From contig CAITIE010000059.1 in NCBI GenBank assembly GCA_903892355.1, forward strand, positions 1 through 64,000: a stretch of 64,000 bases of DNA. Reading direction: 5' to 3'. The stretch is from an uncultured Pirellula sp. (GTDB lineage Bacteria; Planctomycetota; Planctomycetia; Pirellulales; Pirellulaceae). The notes beneath the pieces were generated by a model. It was not told where the DNA came from, made no database searches, and saw nothing but the letters and a program-made list of their open reading frames with translations. Below are positions 52,957-61,385 of the stretch, piece after piece. The stretch's first letter is position 1, and the number at the start of each line of letters is the position of its first letter. Both the position numbers and the translations under genes were made by a program.

Positions 52957-55439
52957 CGGCCACCTCCATTTTCGGATTTTGCAGGTTCTGAATCGAGGGT
53001 GAGCATTAATGCTTTTGTTTCGGATTCCCAATCGCCTCGCCAATGGCTACCTGGATAACTATGGAGGATGTCGAGTGCGTTCACATACGAGGTCCCTGCG
53101 ACCCAATCCGAGAATTGTTTGATTTGATCGTCTGGGTCTATCTCTTTACGTAGCGCCGCCGATTCATCGCGCGACTGTGCATTGAGCAGGTTCCAAAGAT
53201 TGGCGGCGAGTGCGTCTCGTTCGCGGCTCCTGCGAAGCATCCCTGGGAGCGATGGGTTCGTGGTCTTATAAGGCATCGTGTATGCCCCAAAGTCATAGCC
53301 CCAGTCGGAAAACCAATTGGATCGCTCGTATTGGCTCTGCATTTTCCAAGCTCGACTCAGTTTGAGCTTCCGGGCCTTGTCTCGAGAATCGCTATCCGCC
53401 AGGAACACAGCAATCTTGCGGTACAGATCCTCTCCCAGCGATTCCCGAGCGTTGGTCGCTTTGCATTCACGCAGCAACGCCATTTCCAGAATCTCGCTAT
53501 TGTCTTGCGCTAAAAGGGAACCGGTCGATCGGATCAGTCGTATCGATTCGAAAATACTGTTCGCAATGGAACGGTAGGTTGCCACATGCTCATCCGAGGC
53601 ATCGGCGACGACAACAGATTGGCTGCTGCTGAGTTCTGCGAGGCAAAATCGAACAAAGTCGCTACTGCGCAATCCTTGAAGCACAGTCCGTTCCTCATCC
53701 GATTGCAAGTAGCGAAGGTACTCGGCGCGAACGTCCTCGTTGCTCTCGAATCTTTTTTGTACCTTGTCGACTGTTTGAGATTCAGAAAAATTGCGTTGGA
53801 GCAGGTGCATGCGGAATCCGAGCATAGTGTCATCGGATATGTTCCCTTCCTTCCACGTCCTTTCCAGTGCGGTTCGAATCTCGGGATCGATTGGTTTGGC
53901 GGTCAGCATCGCCCATATACCAGGCATCAACGGAATCACCATTGCCGTTAGCAACCACGCGGCATGGCCACCAAAAAATCGTCGGTCGAACGATCGGTCC
54001 ATCCAATCTTTCATCTGCGACCACGTTGCAATACCTCCAATAATTAGAGATATGCCGAGCAACCAAATCGGGGCTTCGAACATCAGCAGTGCAAAGAGTC
54101 CGTAGGCGATAAAAACCCCTGCGATCAACGGGGATGTAATTACGCTGAGCAAGGGGCTGCGAATGCATTGAGACCACCACTGGGACACCGAATAGATTCC
54201 CAAGGCAGCGAGGAAGAAGCAGATCGAGTCCGCGAGGATAACTTGAGGATCGGCTCCTTCCCATTGCGCAAAGGATCGACGGGTGAACAATCGCCAGAAT
54301 GTCGCGAGCAATAAGATCAAAATGGGAATCCAATGCCTGCTGATCCAGACTCGCGTCGGTGACACGCCTCGGTCTGCAAAAAACCGAATCCTATTGGCGA
54401 TGTTGTCCCCTTGAAACGCCAAACACCCAAGCCAACATACCGTGACGGTTCCGAGAAACAGGACTAGCAGAGCCGGAGGATCGCGATCGAGGACGCGAAC
54501 ACTCAGATCGTCGTTGTACCCGCCGATTTGGGGAAATGCACCGCACATCCAGATTCCCACAAAAAAGACGATGGTTAACATCGACCAGGGCAACCAATTT
54601 TGACGAGCGGACTGCCAAAGCAGGGCAGAGTTTTGCGGAACACTTTCCCATCGCCACCACTGGGGTGGCGCAACAGTTGACTTGGTCGACTCACCAAGCA
54701 AACTTAGCCATGGCGTTGATGCCGTACGGGCCGCAAGATCGCGTTGACTGGCTAGCCAGCCATACACCGCGGCTCCTACGAGGCCGATGGCCCAGGATGC
54801 TACGCCGATCCCCCAATCGACCGAGGAACTATCCGGTGTTGCTCCGAATTGAGGTCTTAATAAAACCTTGGAGAACTCCGATGTTATCCAAACGACTACC
54901 GTCACTGGGATTAACAGCAATAACGCGTAGATTGGCTTTGAGACTTGCCACGCCAGCGCGAGCCCAGCGAATCCCAGAAAGAAGGAAACTGTCGGAAAAA
55001 GGATCGGATAGAAATAGCTTTCGGATAAGGAATCCAACTCGGGCTTGGTGATCCCAGTTTGTCCTTGGAAAACGACACGAAACAACCAGAACATGAGGAG
55101 CGAGAGCGCCCAAACGGCTGCGAGGCTAACCAACGCAACCAAGAACTTGGTCTTGGCGATTTGCGCCGAGCTAACCGGCATTCCTTGCAGCCATTGGAGC
55201 GTGCGATTTTCTTTTTCCACGCTGACCAAAAGGACGCCGACACCAGTCGCAAAGATGATCGGCATCACGATGAAGGAATAGGGAGAGATCACCCCAGAAC
55301 CGCCGGGACTTGTCAACAAGAACAGCGTGATCAGCAGGAGGTTCAATCCTCCCCCGAGCCCCAACACTGCCCAAAACAAGGGGGCGATCTGCCGGAGTTC
55401 TTTCCATACCAAGGCTTTTACGATAGTTGGACGGCTCAT
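52953..55439 (-). CDS. ABC-2-type transporter membrane protein
   Basis: An 828-residue membrane protein with two groups of helices. The first (about 20-260) starts KALVWKELRQIAPLFWAVLG and has the ABC-2 style VGVLLVSVEKENRTLQWLQGMPVSSAQI coupling segment. The second (about 285-510) contains nine or so helices. A hydrophilic C-terminal part of about 310 residues follows, helical and charged, which is unusual for ABC-2 permeases. It overlaps the ATPase gene by four bases (ATGA) and the downstream hypothetical by four. The family resembles bacitracin- or YtrC-type exporters; the substrate is unknown. Confidence 0.85.
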   Translation of the reverse strand: MSRPTIVKALVWKELRQIAPLFWAVLGLGGGLNLLLITLFLLTSPGGSGVISPYSFIVMPIIFATGVGVLLVSVEKENRTLQWLQGMPVSSAQIAKTKFLVALVSLAAVWALSLLMFWLFRVVFQGQTGITKPELDSLSESYFYPILFPTVSFFLGFAGLALAWQVSKPIYALLLLIPVTVVVWITSEFSKVLLRPQFGATPDSSSVDWGIGVASWAIGLVGAAVYGWLASQRDLAARTASTPWLSLLGESTKSTVAPPQWWRWESVPQNSALLWQSARQNWLPWSMLTIVFFVGIWMCGAFPQIGGYNDDLSVRVLDRDPPALLVLFLGTVTVCWLGCLAFQGDNIANRIRFFADRGVSPTRVWISRHWIPILILLLATFWRLFTRRSFAQWEGADPQVILADSICFFLAALGIYSVSQWWSQCIRSPLLSVITSPLIAGVFIAYGLFALLMFEAPIWLLGISLIIGGIATWSQMKDWMDRSFDRRFFGGHAAWLLTAMVIPLMPGIWAMLTAKPIDPEIRTALERTWKEGNISDDTMLGFRMHLLQRNFSESQTVDKVQKRFESNEDVRAEYLRYLQSDEERTVLQGLRSSDFVRFCLAELSSSQSVVVADASDEHVATYRSIANSIFESIRLIRSTGSLLAQDNSEILEMALLRECKATNARESLGEDLYRKIAVFLADSDSRDKARKLKLSRAWKMQSQYERSNWFSDWGYDFGAYTMPYKTTNPSLPGMLRRSRERDALAANLWNLLNAQSRDESAALRKEIDPDDQIKQFSDWVAGTSYVNALDILHSYPGSHWRGDWESETKALMLTLDSEPAKSENGGGR

Positions 55440-56401
55440 GATCGCTGTGCCTCCATCGATAGGCGGCCTGCGTTACCGCTTTCGCTCTTGCGGTGGGCGT
55501 ACTTCGAATCGCCACGCGTGCAAGCCACAAAGAGCTCTTCCAGTGTTGCGGGTTGGATTCGAACACTTGCAACCCCAGTGCAATTCTTCCAAAACTCCGC
55601 CGCTTCGTCGCCACCTCCTTGAACCACAAACTGCTTTTGACGCCCTTCGTTAATCTCCGCCAAGATTTTCGAAGATGCCGATGGGTCTGGTAGACTGACC
55701 AGCGGATCGGTCAACGAGACCGTAACCATGGAGATCGATTCCTTAAGTTCGGTGAGATTGCCGACCAGCTGCAGTCGGCCTTTGTGCAGGATTGCGATCT
55801 GGTCGGCTACCCGTTCCACCTCGACAATCTGATGGCTTGAGAGGAATACCGTTCGTCCAGTCGCCGCGACAGTAATCATGCTTTCTAGAAACTCACGCCG
55901 AACCAGCGGATCAAGCCCCGAGGTTGGTTCGTCGAGCACCAGCAATTCCGGGTCGTGGGCGAGCGCCAGCGACAATGCCACCTTGGACCGCTGCCCCTTG
56001 CTCAAGTTCTTGATCTTGCGATCCGAGGGGAGTTCGTACTTCTCGATGGATGCTCGATACCTATCGACAAACCCTTCGGCGAAGAAGGAGGAAGCAAACC
56101 AACCGATTTCGCCGACGGTCATCCAGTCGTACAGGGCGGGCGAGTCTGAGACATAACCGATCCGTTGCCGGATCTTCAGAGAATCCTCTTTCTTGCTCGG
56201 ATCCATGTCGAGCACACGGCATGTGCCTGCCGTAGGCTTCTGGAAGCCGGTCAAGATTCGAATCATTGTCGTCTTTCCAGCACCATTTTCACCGAGCAAT
56301 GCGTATACCGTTCCGGGTTGCACGGACAGGTCGACGCCGCGCAGAGCTTCGCAACCGCGAAAGCGCATTTCGAGACCTTCAATTTTGATCACATCATTCA
56401 T
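55436..56401 (-). CDS. ABC transporter ATP-binding protein
   Basis: The 321-residue ATPase has Walker A GENGAGKTT (37-45), the Q-loop region GYVSDSPALYDWMTVGE, signature LSKGQRSKV, Walker B LLVLDEPTSGLDP and the switch FLSSHQIVEVERV. A C-terminal 80-residue extension follows, as in drug and lipid exporters. I chose ATG 56401 because AGGTGA lies five bases upstream and the earlier in-frame codons to 56473 look non-coding. It powers the downstream ABC-2 permease. An inverted repeat with ACTAGT arms lies 104 bases upstream of the start. Confidence 0.93.
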   Translation of the reverse strand: MNDVIKIEGLEMRFRGCEALRGVDLSVQPGTVYALLGENGAGKTTMIRILTGFQKPTAGTCRVLDMDPSKKEDSLKIRQRIGYVSDSPALYDWMTVGEIGWFASSFFAEGFVDRYRASIEKYELPSDRKIKNLSKGQRSKVALSLALAHDPELLVLDEPTSGLDPLVRREFLESMITVAATGRTVFLSSHQIVEVERVADQIAILHKGRLQLVGNLTELKESISMVTVSLTDPLVSLPDPSASSKILAEINEGRQKQFVVQGGGDEAAEFWKNCTGVASVRIQPATLEELFVACTRGDSKYAHRKSESGNAGRLSMEAQRS

Positions 56402-56504
56402 GGGATTCACCTTTGGGTTTCCAAAGACAAGGCAGAAGAGTTTGAATGCGGTTCTTGCAAGCGGTACTTGCAAGGATGGGTGTGACGACGTTGAGTTACA
56501 TTTG

Positions 56505-56531
56505 GATAACTAGTCTTGGTTACTAGTTGTC
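56505..56531. promoter_or_regulatory. Inverted repeat, candidate GntR operator before the ABC genes
   Basis: GATAACTAGT (56505-56514), a seven-base spacer, then ACTAGTTGTC (56522-56531): ten-base arms with one mismatch. It lies between the GntR-type gene and the ATPase gene, in the 168-base gap where a second promoter could be. ACTAG half-sites recur upstream of the regulator itself. Confidence 0.65.
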
Positions 56532-56569
56532 AACATCGGTGTCCTTAGGAACACCTCGACCGTGGGTCC

Positions 56570-56998
56570 TCAGGATGAGTTCCCAGTCGACGGCAGTGGA
56601 GTCGCAACCGTGGCGACCTGGCCATCGAGCGATTCAAGCTGAGTCGCGATGATCCGCTTAATCTCCCTGGCGTTGAGTCCTCCGTGGAGAGCTTCGGCGA
56701 TAGCACCTCGCAATCGATCCTCAAGGAGCGAGCAGCGAGCCTCGCGGCACGCTTCCAGGGCATCGCCGCGAACAGCGATACCTCGTCCTCGAAGTGTTTC
56801 GACGATGCCATCGTTTTGAAGTTGAGAGAAGGCCTTGGCGATCGTGTTGGGATTGATGGCCAACGACACCGCCAGCGTCCGGACGCTCGGTAGCAACTGC
56901 CCCGGCACCAGAACTCCGTCGGCAATCGCGAATTTGACTTGACGAACAATCTGTTCGTAAATCGCGATTCCGTTATTGGGATCGATAGAAAAGAACAT
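56570..56998 (-). CDS. GntR-family regulator, YtrA type
   Basis: The 142-residue protein has the short YtrA layout: an N-terminal winged helix (IAIYEQIVRQVKFAIADGVLVPGQLLPSVRTLAVSLAINPNTIAKAF in pieces) and the end of the wing TLRGRGIAVRG. A short helical C-terminal segment replaces the large ligand domain of other GntR groups. YtrA regulators usually repress their own operon, with ABC transporter genes downstream, as seen here. I chose ATG 56998; a TTG at 57004 adds two codons. The ligand is unknown. Confidence 0.92.
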   Translation of the reverse strand: MFFSIDPNNGIAIYEQIVRQVKFAIADGVLVPGQLLPSVRTLAVSLAINPNTIAKAFSQLQNDGIVETLRGRGIAVRGDALEACREARCSLLEDRLRGAIAEALHGGLNAREIKRIIATQLESLDGQVATVATPLPSTGNSS

Positions 56999-57022
56999 AA
57001 ACAACTCCTGGGTTCTTGCTCC

Positions 57023-57042
57023 CTAGTGTGCTACGTAACTAG
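57023..57042. promoter_or_regulatory. ACTAG inverted repeat upstream of the GntR gene
   Basis: CTAGT (57023-57027) and ACTAG (57038-57042) are reverse complements with a ten-base spacer that includes TACGTA on both strands. The site is 25-44 bases before the GntR start, well placed for autoregulation. The half-site matches the larger inverted repeat at 56505-56531. Confidence 0.5.
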
Positions 57043-57148
57043 AACACAGGTCGGCGGCGTTGTCAATATTCGTTCAATGGATTTTCTGGTTTTTCAAAAG
57101 TTTCGAATCGCGAGGCATTGCTTGGACTTAATAGACGAAAAGCCGAAG

Positions 57149-57244
57149 TTCACGCGGAGACGCGGTGGCGCGGAGTGGGGGATTGGCGTGGGGGATGGGT
57201 GGTTATCCTGATTCTCCTTCGCGTGCTTCGCGTCTTCGCGTGAA
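57149..57244. repeat. Long imperfect inverted repeat, intergenic
   Basis: TTCACGCGGAGACGCG (57149-57164) pairs with CGCGTCTTCGCGTGAA (57229-57244) with one mismatch, and the pairing can be extended inward through GCGCGGAG against CTTCGCGTGC with further mismatches. Such GC-rich ACGCGGAG-type elements are common between planctomycete genes. It could fold into a hairpin of about 96 bases. Confidence 0.65.
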
Positions 57245-57439
57245 AAATGCTTTCATCGCGTCGCCTCGCCCGCCCCGACTTAAGGTCCACCATCGTTCGC
57301 AGGCCAATGTCAATTGCTAGCGAACTTGATGACGGTTCGATCTTGACGCATGCCTCAAAAATTGCGAATCACCGCAGAACTGTTTCTCTCGTTCTTTGTC
57401 GGTGAAAACCGAATCCTCTGCACGTTCGACTTTAATCGT

Positions 57440-59563
57440 ATGCCACTCTCTCGTTCCTACCGTACCGACCGACGTCGCCGTGTTATGCGCGAAACGATTG
57501 CAGCCGATTCGGACTTTGCAGTCGAGTCAGCGCGGGCGCAAAAGAAGGCTCGGCGCGCGAGCGAAAGCGATCCGACGGAACTGCTGCTCGGGAGCACTGA
57601 CAAGGGGTACAGCCAAGGGGTGCGCAAAACGTGCCAGCATCGTTTGGTGCAACTGATTCCGATACGCCCCGGATCGTTGGCGACGGTCCTAACGATCCTT
57701 TGGTGCGCATGGGGCACACTGCTCTTTTGCCATTACTGGTTTCACATCCGCGCGAACTCGATGGGGCGGTCTCCTGTTCTATTGTGGCAGCTGTTCGATT
57801 TGCGCAGCCCTCACAGCATTGCGAATTGGTTGACGTGTCAGTTGTGGATGATGACCGCGCTGTCGGCGTGGATGATCTTTCAATTGCGACGCCATAAAGC
57901 AGATGACTACAGCGCGCGGTATCGCATTTGGATCCTACTTACCGGTGTGGCGATCTTCTCAAGTTTCGATACTTCAACGGCGTCTCTCTTTCTCCTCGGC
58001 CAAAGCATCGATCCCTGGACTCGCAGTGAGATCGGGTACGGCGGCTGGCCGTTGGTCTTGGCAACCTATGCCTCGTTCGTCGGCCTGATCGGCTTAAGGC
58101 TCTCCACGGAATTGAAATCCACACCAGGTGCCTTGGTCCTCTGGATCGGTGGTCTTGTTTCATGGGCAACTGCCGCGCTACTCGGAACGGGCTTGCTCAA
58201 AATCGATTGGAGTCCTGGCACCATTGATTTGATCGTAGGAGCGTGCTGGCTCGGCGGTGTTCTGGCGGTCTTTCAAGCGGCCGGACTCTATTTGAGGCAG
58301 TGTTATCTTCAGGCTCAAAAGCGATTCCTCGAGCGGACCGCGCTCGCCAAGCAATCGGGCTTCGCGATGCCAAAATTGCCATGGAAACGCGCTGCGGATC
58401 CTGATGCGCAACGTGAATCGAATGACAGCGATGAGGATGTTTTGGGAACGATTCCTAAACGAAGCTGGCTTCCGTGGCGAAATCGTTCGGCAGATGACGA
58501 GGATCTAGAGGACGAGTACGACGAGGACGAGGAAGGCACGGACGCATCGCGCCGAAAGGCTGCGTCTACCACAACAAAATCAAGTCCGACGAAGTCGGCA
58601 GCTCTCGATGCGTTTGGGGAGCCGAAAAAGCCGATGCGACTTTTTGGATTCATTCCTCATCGAAGCGAACGCAATGAACAGATTGTCGATGGCGAGTTGC
58701 TGCGCGAGGATGATGGCGGCCCGGTCGATGTCGGGTTGACCAAGAAGTCGAGTTGGTTCGGACGGAAAGTTCCTGCGTCGACCGACGCGGAGAGCGAAGC
58801 GCCTAGCCCGAAAAAGCAATCCATCGAGAAACAGCCCGCTGCGAAGAAACCATCCACGCAGGTTCCCAGCGATTCCGATGCTGATGCGCCGGATACTGAA
58901 ACCCGTGAGAAGCGACGCTGGTTGGCCAAGTTCTGGAAGTCCAAGACCGCGGAATTGGCAAACGATGCTGACACGGATGTCAGTTCGCCGAAACCTTCGT
59001 CATCGAAGCCTATCGCTGCCAAAGCATCTTTGCCGGAGCCTGCAGCTCTTAAGTCAAAATCCGTCGTGGATGACGACGAAGACGCTGCACCTAAGAAAAG
59101 TTGGTTCCCATTTGGGCGAGCCAAGTCCGATCCGTCCGACCCGAACAAGGGCGATGATCTAGCCGCATCGAAAAAGGGAGCGAGCGAACCGAAGCCGAAG
59201 AGAGAACCGAAGGAGCCCAAGGCACCTAAGGAACCTGGACAGCAACGCGTGAAGAAACTCGTGGGACGCATCACGAGTTGGCTGGATGGATTGAAGCTCA
59301 AGCCACCGGTGGATGAATCGACGGAGTCGATCTCCATGGGGTCCGATGCAACTGCTGCAAGCCGTGCTGGGGCTTCTGGTCCCAAGCCGATCGATTCGAG
59401 TCGGCCTTTGCCGGGCACTCAATCGGGTCCGACTTCGCAATCGTCGAGTTCCGGATCATCGGATACCAATGACGATGACGAAAACTCCGACGATTATCGA
59501 TATATGTCCAAAGCAGAACGAAAACGATTGCGTCGTCAACAAAATGATCGCGGTGCCGCGTAA
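57440..59563 (+). CDS. Membrane protein with disordered tail bearing repeated Trp-basic motifs
   Basis: I do not recognise a family. The first 60 residues are basic. Five or so membrane helices lie between about 75 and 290 (TVLTILWCAWGTLLFCHYW; LTCQLWMMTALSAWMIF). The remaining 400 residues are low-complexity, rich in Ser, Asp, Glu, Lys and Pro. Embedded in it are short repeated motifs: KRSWLPWRNR, KPMRLFGFIPHR, KKSSWFGRK, KRRWLAKFWKSK and KKSWFPFGRAK. The tail ends SKAERKRLRRQQ. I chose ATG 57440; ATG 57350 is possible. The tail is probably cytoplasmic and a binding platform. It is a single gene. Confidence 0.72.
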   Translation: MPLSRSYRTDRRRRVMRETIAADSDFAVESARAQKKARRASESDPTELLLGSTDKGYSQGVRKTCQHRLVQLIPIRPGSLATVLTILWCAWGTLLFCHYWFHIRANSMGRSPVLLWQLFDLRSPHSIANWLTCQLWMMTALSAWMIFQLRRHKADDYSARYRIWILLTGVAIFSSFDTSTASLFLLGQSIDPWTRSEIGYGGWPLVLATYASFVGLIGLRLSTELKSTPGALVLWIGGLVSWATAALLGTGLLKIDWSPGTIDLIVGACWLGGVLAVFQAAGLYLRQCYLQAQKRFLERTALAKQSGFAMPKLPWKRAADPDAQRESNDSDEDVLGTIPKRSWLPWRNRSADDEDLEDEYDEDEEGTDASRRKAASTTTKSSPTKSAALDAFGEPKKPMRLFGFIPHRSERNEQIVDGELLREDDGGPVDVGLTKKSSWFGRKVPASTDAESEAPSPKKQSIEKQPAAKKPSTQVPSDSDADAPDTETREKRRWLAKFWKSKTAELANDADTDVSSPKPSSSKPIAAKASLPEPAALKSKSVVDDDEDAAPKKSWFPFGRAKSDPSDPNKGDDLAASKKGASEPKPKREPKEPKAPKEPGQQRVKKLVGRITSWLDGLKLKPPVDESTESISMGSDATAASRAGASGPKPIDSSRPLPGTQSGPTSQSSSSGSSDTNDDDENSDDYRYMSKAERKRLRRQQNDRGAA

Positions 59564-59948
59564 TTGGAATCGCGAAACTTCTCGCAATCCGCCTTTTCTT
59601 GGTTGTGCGGATGACCTATAGTTGACTTCAGTGCGAGTTGGAAATGATTCGCACTCTTGCCTCCGGTCGTTTTTCCGGCTGAGGGACCATAATTATGCGT
59701 TGGCCCAAATCACTACGGCGAGTGCAGTAGCACGCTTGATTTGCGTCAGTCTCGCAGCGGCTCCGTGTCGTGCCGCAAACGGTCGGAGGATTTTTTGAAT
59801 CATCAGAGAGCCATGGGTTGCACGTGCGACCCATGGCTCTTTTTTTCTTTGGAATGGTTTACTATAAAACGAGCTCAGTTCACTAGAACGTGTCACCCAC
59901 TATTGCCTTATCTCAGGAAAGGCGCAGCGAGTTAACTCGCTCAAACCC
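59564..59948 (+). other. Structured intergenic region, candidate small RNA
   Basis: This 385-base stretch has no convincing gene but several hairpins in the plus orientation. They are AGTGCGA ... TCGCACT (about 59630-59655), a stem CTCCG ... CGGAG holding CCG-CAAA-CGG and followed by GATTTTTT (about 59761-59796), and a strong terminator at 59807-59850. It could be a small RNA or a long leader ending before the TPR gene. I could not match it to a known RNA class. Confidence 0.4.
59807..59850 (+). terminator. Strong rho-independent terminator
   Basis: AGAGCCATGGGT (59807-59818), a ten-base loop, then the perfect complement ACCCATGGCTCT (59829-59840), followed at once by TTTTTT. This is the best terminator in the window. 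It ends 98 bases before the TPR gene start, so it closes whatever is transcribed from the region upstream. Confidence 0.85.
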
Positions 59949-61385
59949 ATGGCTTCTACTGACGAGAAACTTCTCCAAGCCTGGCAATCGCACCAACGCG
60001 GCCAAGTCGAAGCGGCAAAACAGGTGTACAACAGCGTTTTGCAACGCGAACCCAATCACCCGAATGCATGGTGTTATTTGGGGATCGCGCTGCATGACCA
60101 GCGCTGCTATGCCGAGGCCGTCAAGGCGTACCAAAGAGCGATCTCGCTGCAACCCCGTTTCCCGATCGCACTCAACAACATGGGGAACTCGTTGCGGTAT
60201 TTAGGCAAGGTCACCGAGGCGGACGCCGCGTTCCAGAAAGCGATCGATCAGCAACCGGGGTACTTCAACGCCTTTCGGAACCGAGGTACCCTGCATGCAT
60301 GGACCGGCAGAATCGATCTGGCATTCCAGTACTACTACGAGGCGATGAAAATCCAGCCGGACGATGCGGAACTCCACCGTAACCTCGGCGTGATCCATCT
60401 GCTCCAAGGAAACTTTCCGGAGGGATGGCGAGAATATCGATACCGTTGGAATTGCAAGGAAGCGATCCAAACGAACTACGCGCAACCGAAGTGGACTGGT
60501 CAAGATGTCCGAGGCAAAACCGTGCTCCTGTACAGCGAACAAGGGCTCGGTGACACCATCCACTTCGTTCGGTTTGCCAAAGTGATGAAGTCGCTCGGCG
60601 CAAAGACCATTTTGCATATGCAACCGCAGTTGCTCGCGCTGCTCCAAGGCTGCGAAGGGATCGACTCGATCGTGCCAAACACATGGAAGGTAGAGCAGCC
60701 GTTCGATTACCATTGCTCGTTGATCGATGTCGCGGATGTACTCAATACAACGACAGAGAATATCCCGAGCGAAGTTCCATACCTTCGGATCGGTGGAAAC
60801 CTGGTTGGTTATTGGCGCAACCAATTGAATCGGATTCTTCCGCCCAGCAAATACCGCATCGGCCTGGTCTGGCAAGGGAACCCGGACCATCAAGCCGATA
60901 TGTTCCGTTCGTTCGCACTGAAGGAATTGGAACCCCTCGCCGATTTGGATGACATTCAATTGATCAGTTTGCAGTTTGGGAAAGGGAGCGAGCAAGTGCG
61001 GGATTGGACGGGCAAGCGTCCCATTTACTCGCTCCCGAACGACTTGGATCAATCCAGCGGAGCATTTATGGATACCGCTGCCATCCTAAATCACTTGGAT
61101 TGGGTCGTTACCAGCGATACCTCGATGGCACACCTTGCGGGAGCCTTGGGACGCCCTACCATGTTGATTCTCGGTTTCACTCCGGATTGGCGATGGCTTC
61201 TCGATCGGGACGATAGCCCATGGTATCCCTCGATGAAACTCTTCCGGCAACGAGAGATCGGAGTATGGGGACCCACCGTACACGCGGTCCGCGATACCAT
61301 CGGACGAGCCATTGCAGGCCAGAGCGCACACGCCTCCGTTGGATCTGAGGATGTGTCGCAACCACAAAAGGCATCTCTCTCATGA
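59949..61385 (+). CDS. TPR protein with GT9-like glycosyltransferase domain
   Basis: The 478-residue protein has four to five tetratricopeptide repeats (about 5-170; NPNHPNAWCYLGIALHDQ-like units such as FPIALNNMGNSLRYLGKVTEADAAF, in pieces). A GT-B-like part follows with VLLYSEQGLGDTIHFVRFAK, GLVWQGNPDHQADMFRS and the nucleotide-binding end VVTSDTSMAHLAGALGRPT, as in heptosyltransferase-like GT9 proteins. TPR plus this domain is common in planctomycetes and may modify proteins or cell-surface glycans. It has no signal peptide. It overlaps the dus gene by four bases and starts a four-gene operon. No Shine-Dalgarno is visible. Confidence 0.82.
   Translation: MASTDEKLLQAWQSHQRGQVEAAKQVYNSVLQREPNHPNAWCYLGIALHDQRCYAEAVKAYQRAISLQPRFPIALNNMGNSLRYLGKVTEADAAFQKAIDQQPGYFNAFRNRGTLHAWTGRIDLAFQYYYEAMKIQPDDAELHRNLGVIHLLQGNFPEGWREYRYRWNCKEAIQTNYAQPKWTGQDVRGKTVLLYSEQGLGDTIHFVRFAKVMKSLGAKTILHMQPQLLALLQGCEGIDSIVPNTWKVEQPFDYHCSLIDVADVLNTTTENIPSEVPYLRIGGNLVGYWRNQLNRILPPSKYRIGLVWQGNPDHQADMFRSFALKELEPLADLDDIQLISLQFGKGSEQVRDWTGKRPIYSLPNDLDQSSGAFMDTAAILNHLDWVVTSDTSMAHLAGALGRPTMLILGFTPDWRWLLDRDDSPWYPSMKLFRQREIGVWGPTVHAVRDTIGRAIAGQSAHASVGSEDVSQPQKASLS

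Larger units (their letters stand above)
57005..57439. other. Intergenic region with operator-like site and large inverted repeat
   Basis: This 435-base stretch lies between two divergent genes. It contains CTAGT ... ACTAG just upstream of the GntR gene (57023-57042) and a long imperfect hairpin (57149-57244). TTGCTAGCGAA near 57315 resembles the TTGCTAGCAA palindrome seen elsewhere in the window. An in-frame ATG at 57350 could extend the plus-strand gene, but that part does not look conserved. Confidence 0.45.

Noticed and set aside
58657..59418. Minus-strand 253-codon open frame
   Set aside because: It mirrors the low-complexity tail of the plus-strand gene and shows only Ser/Gly/Phe/Leu runs.
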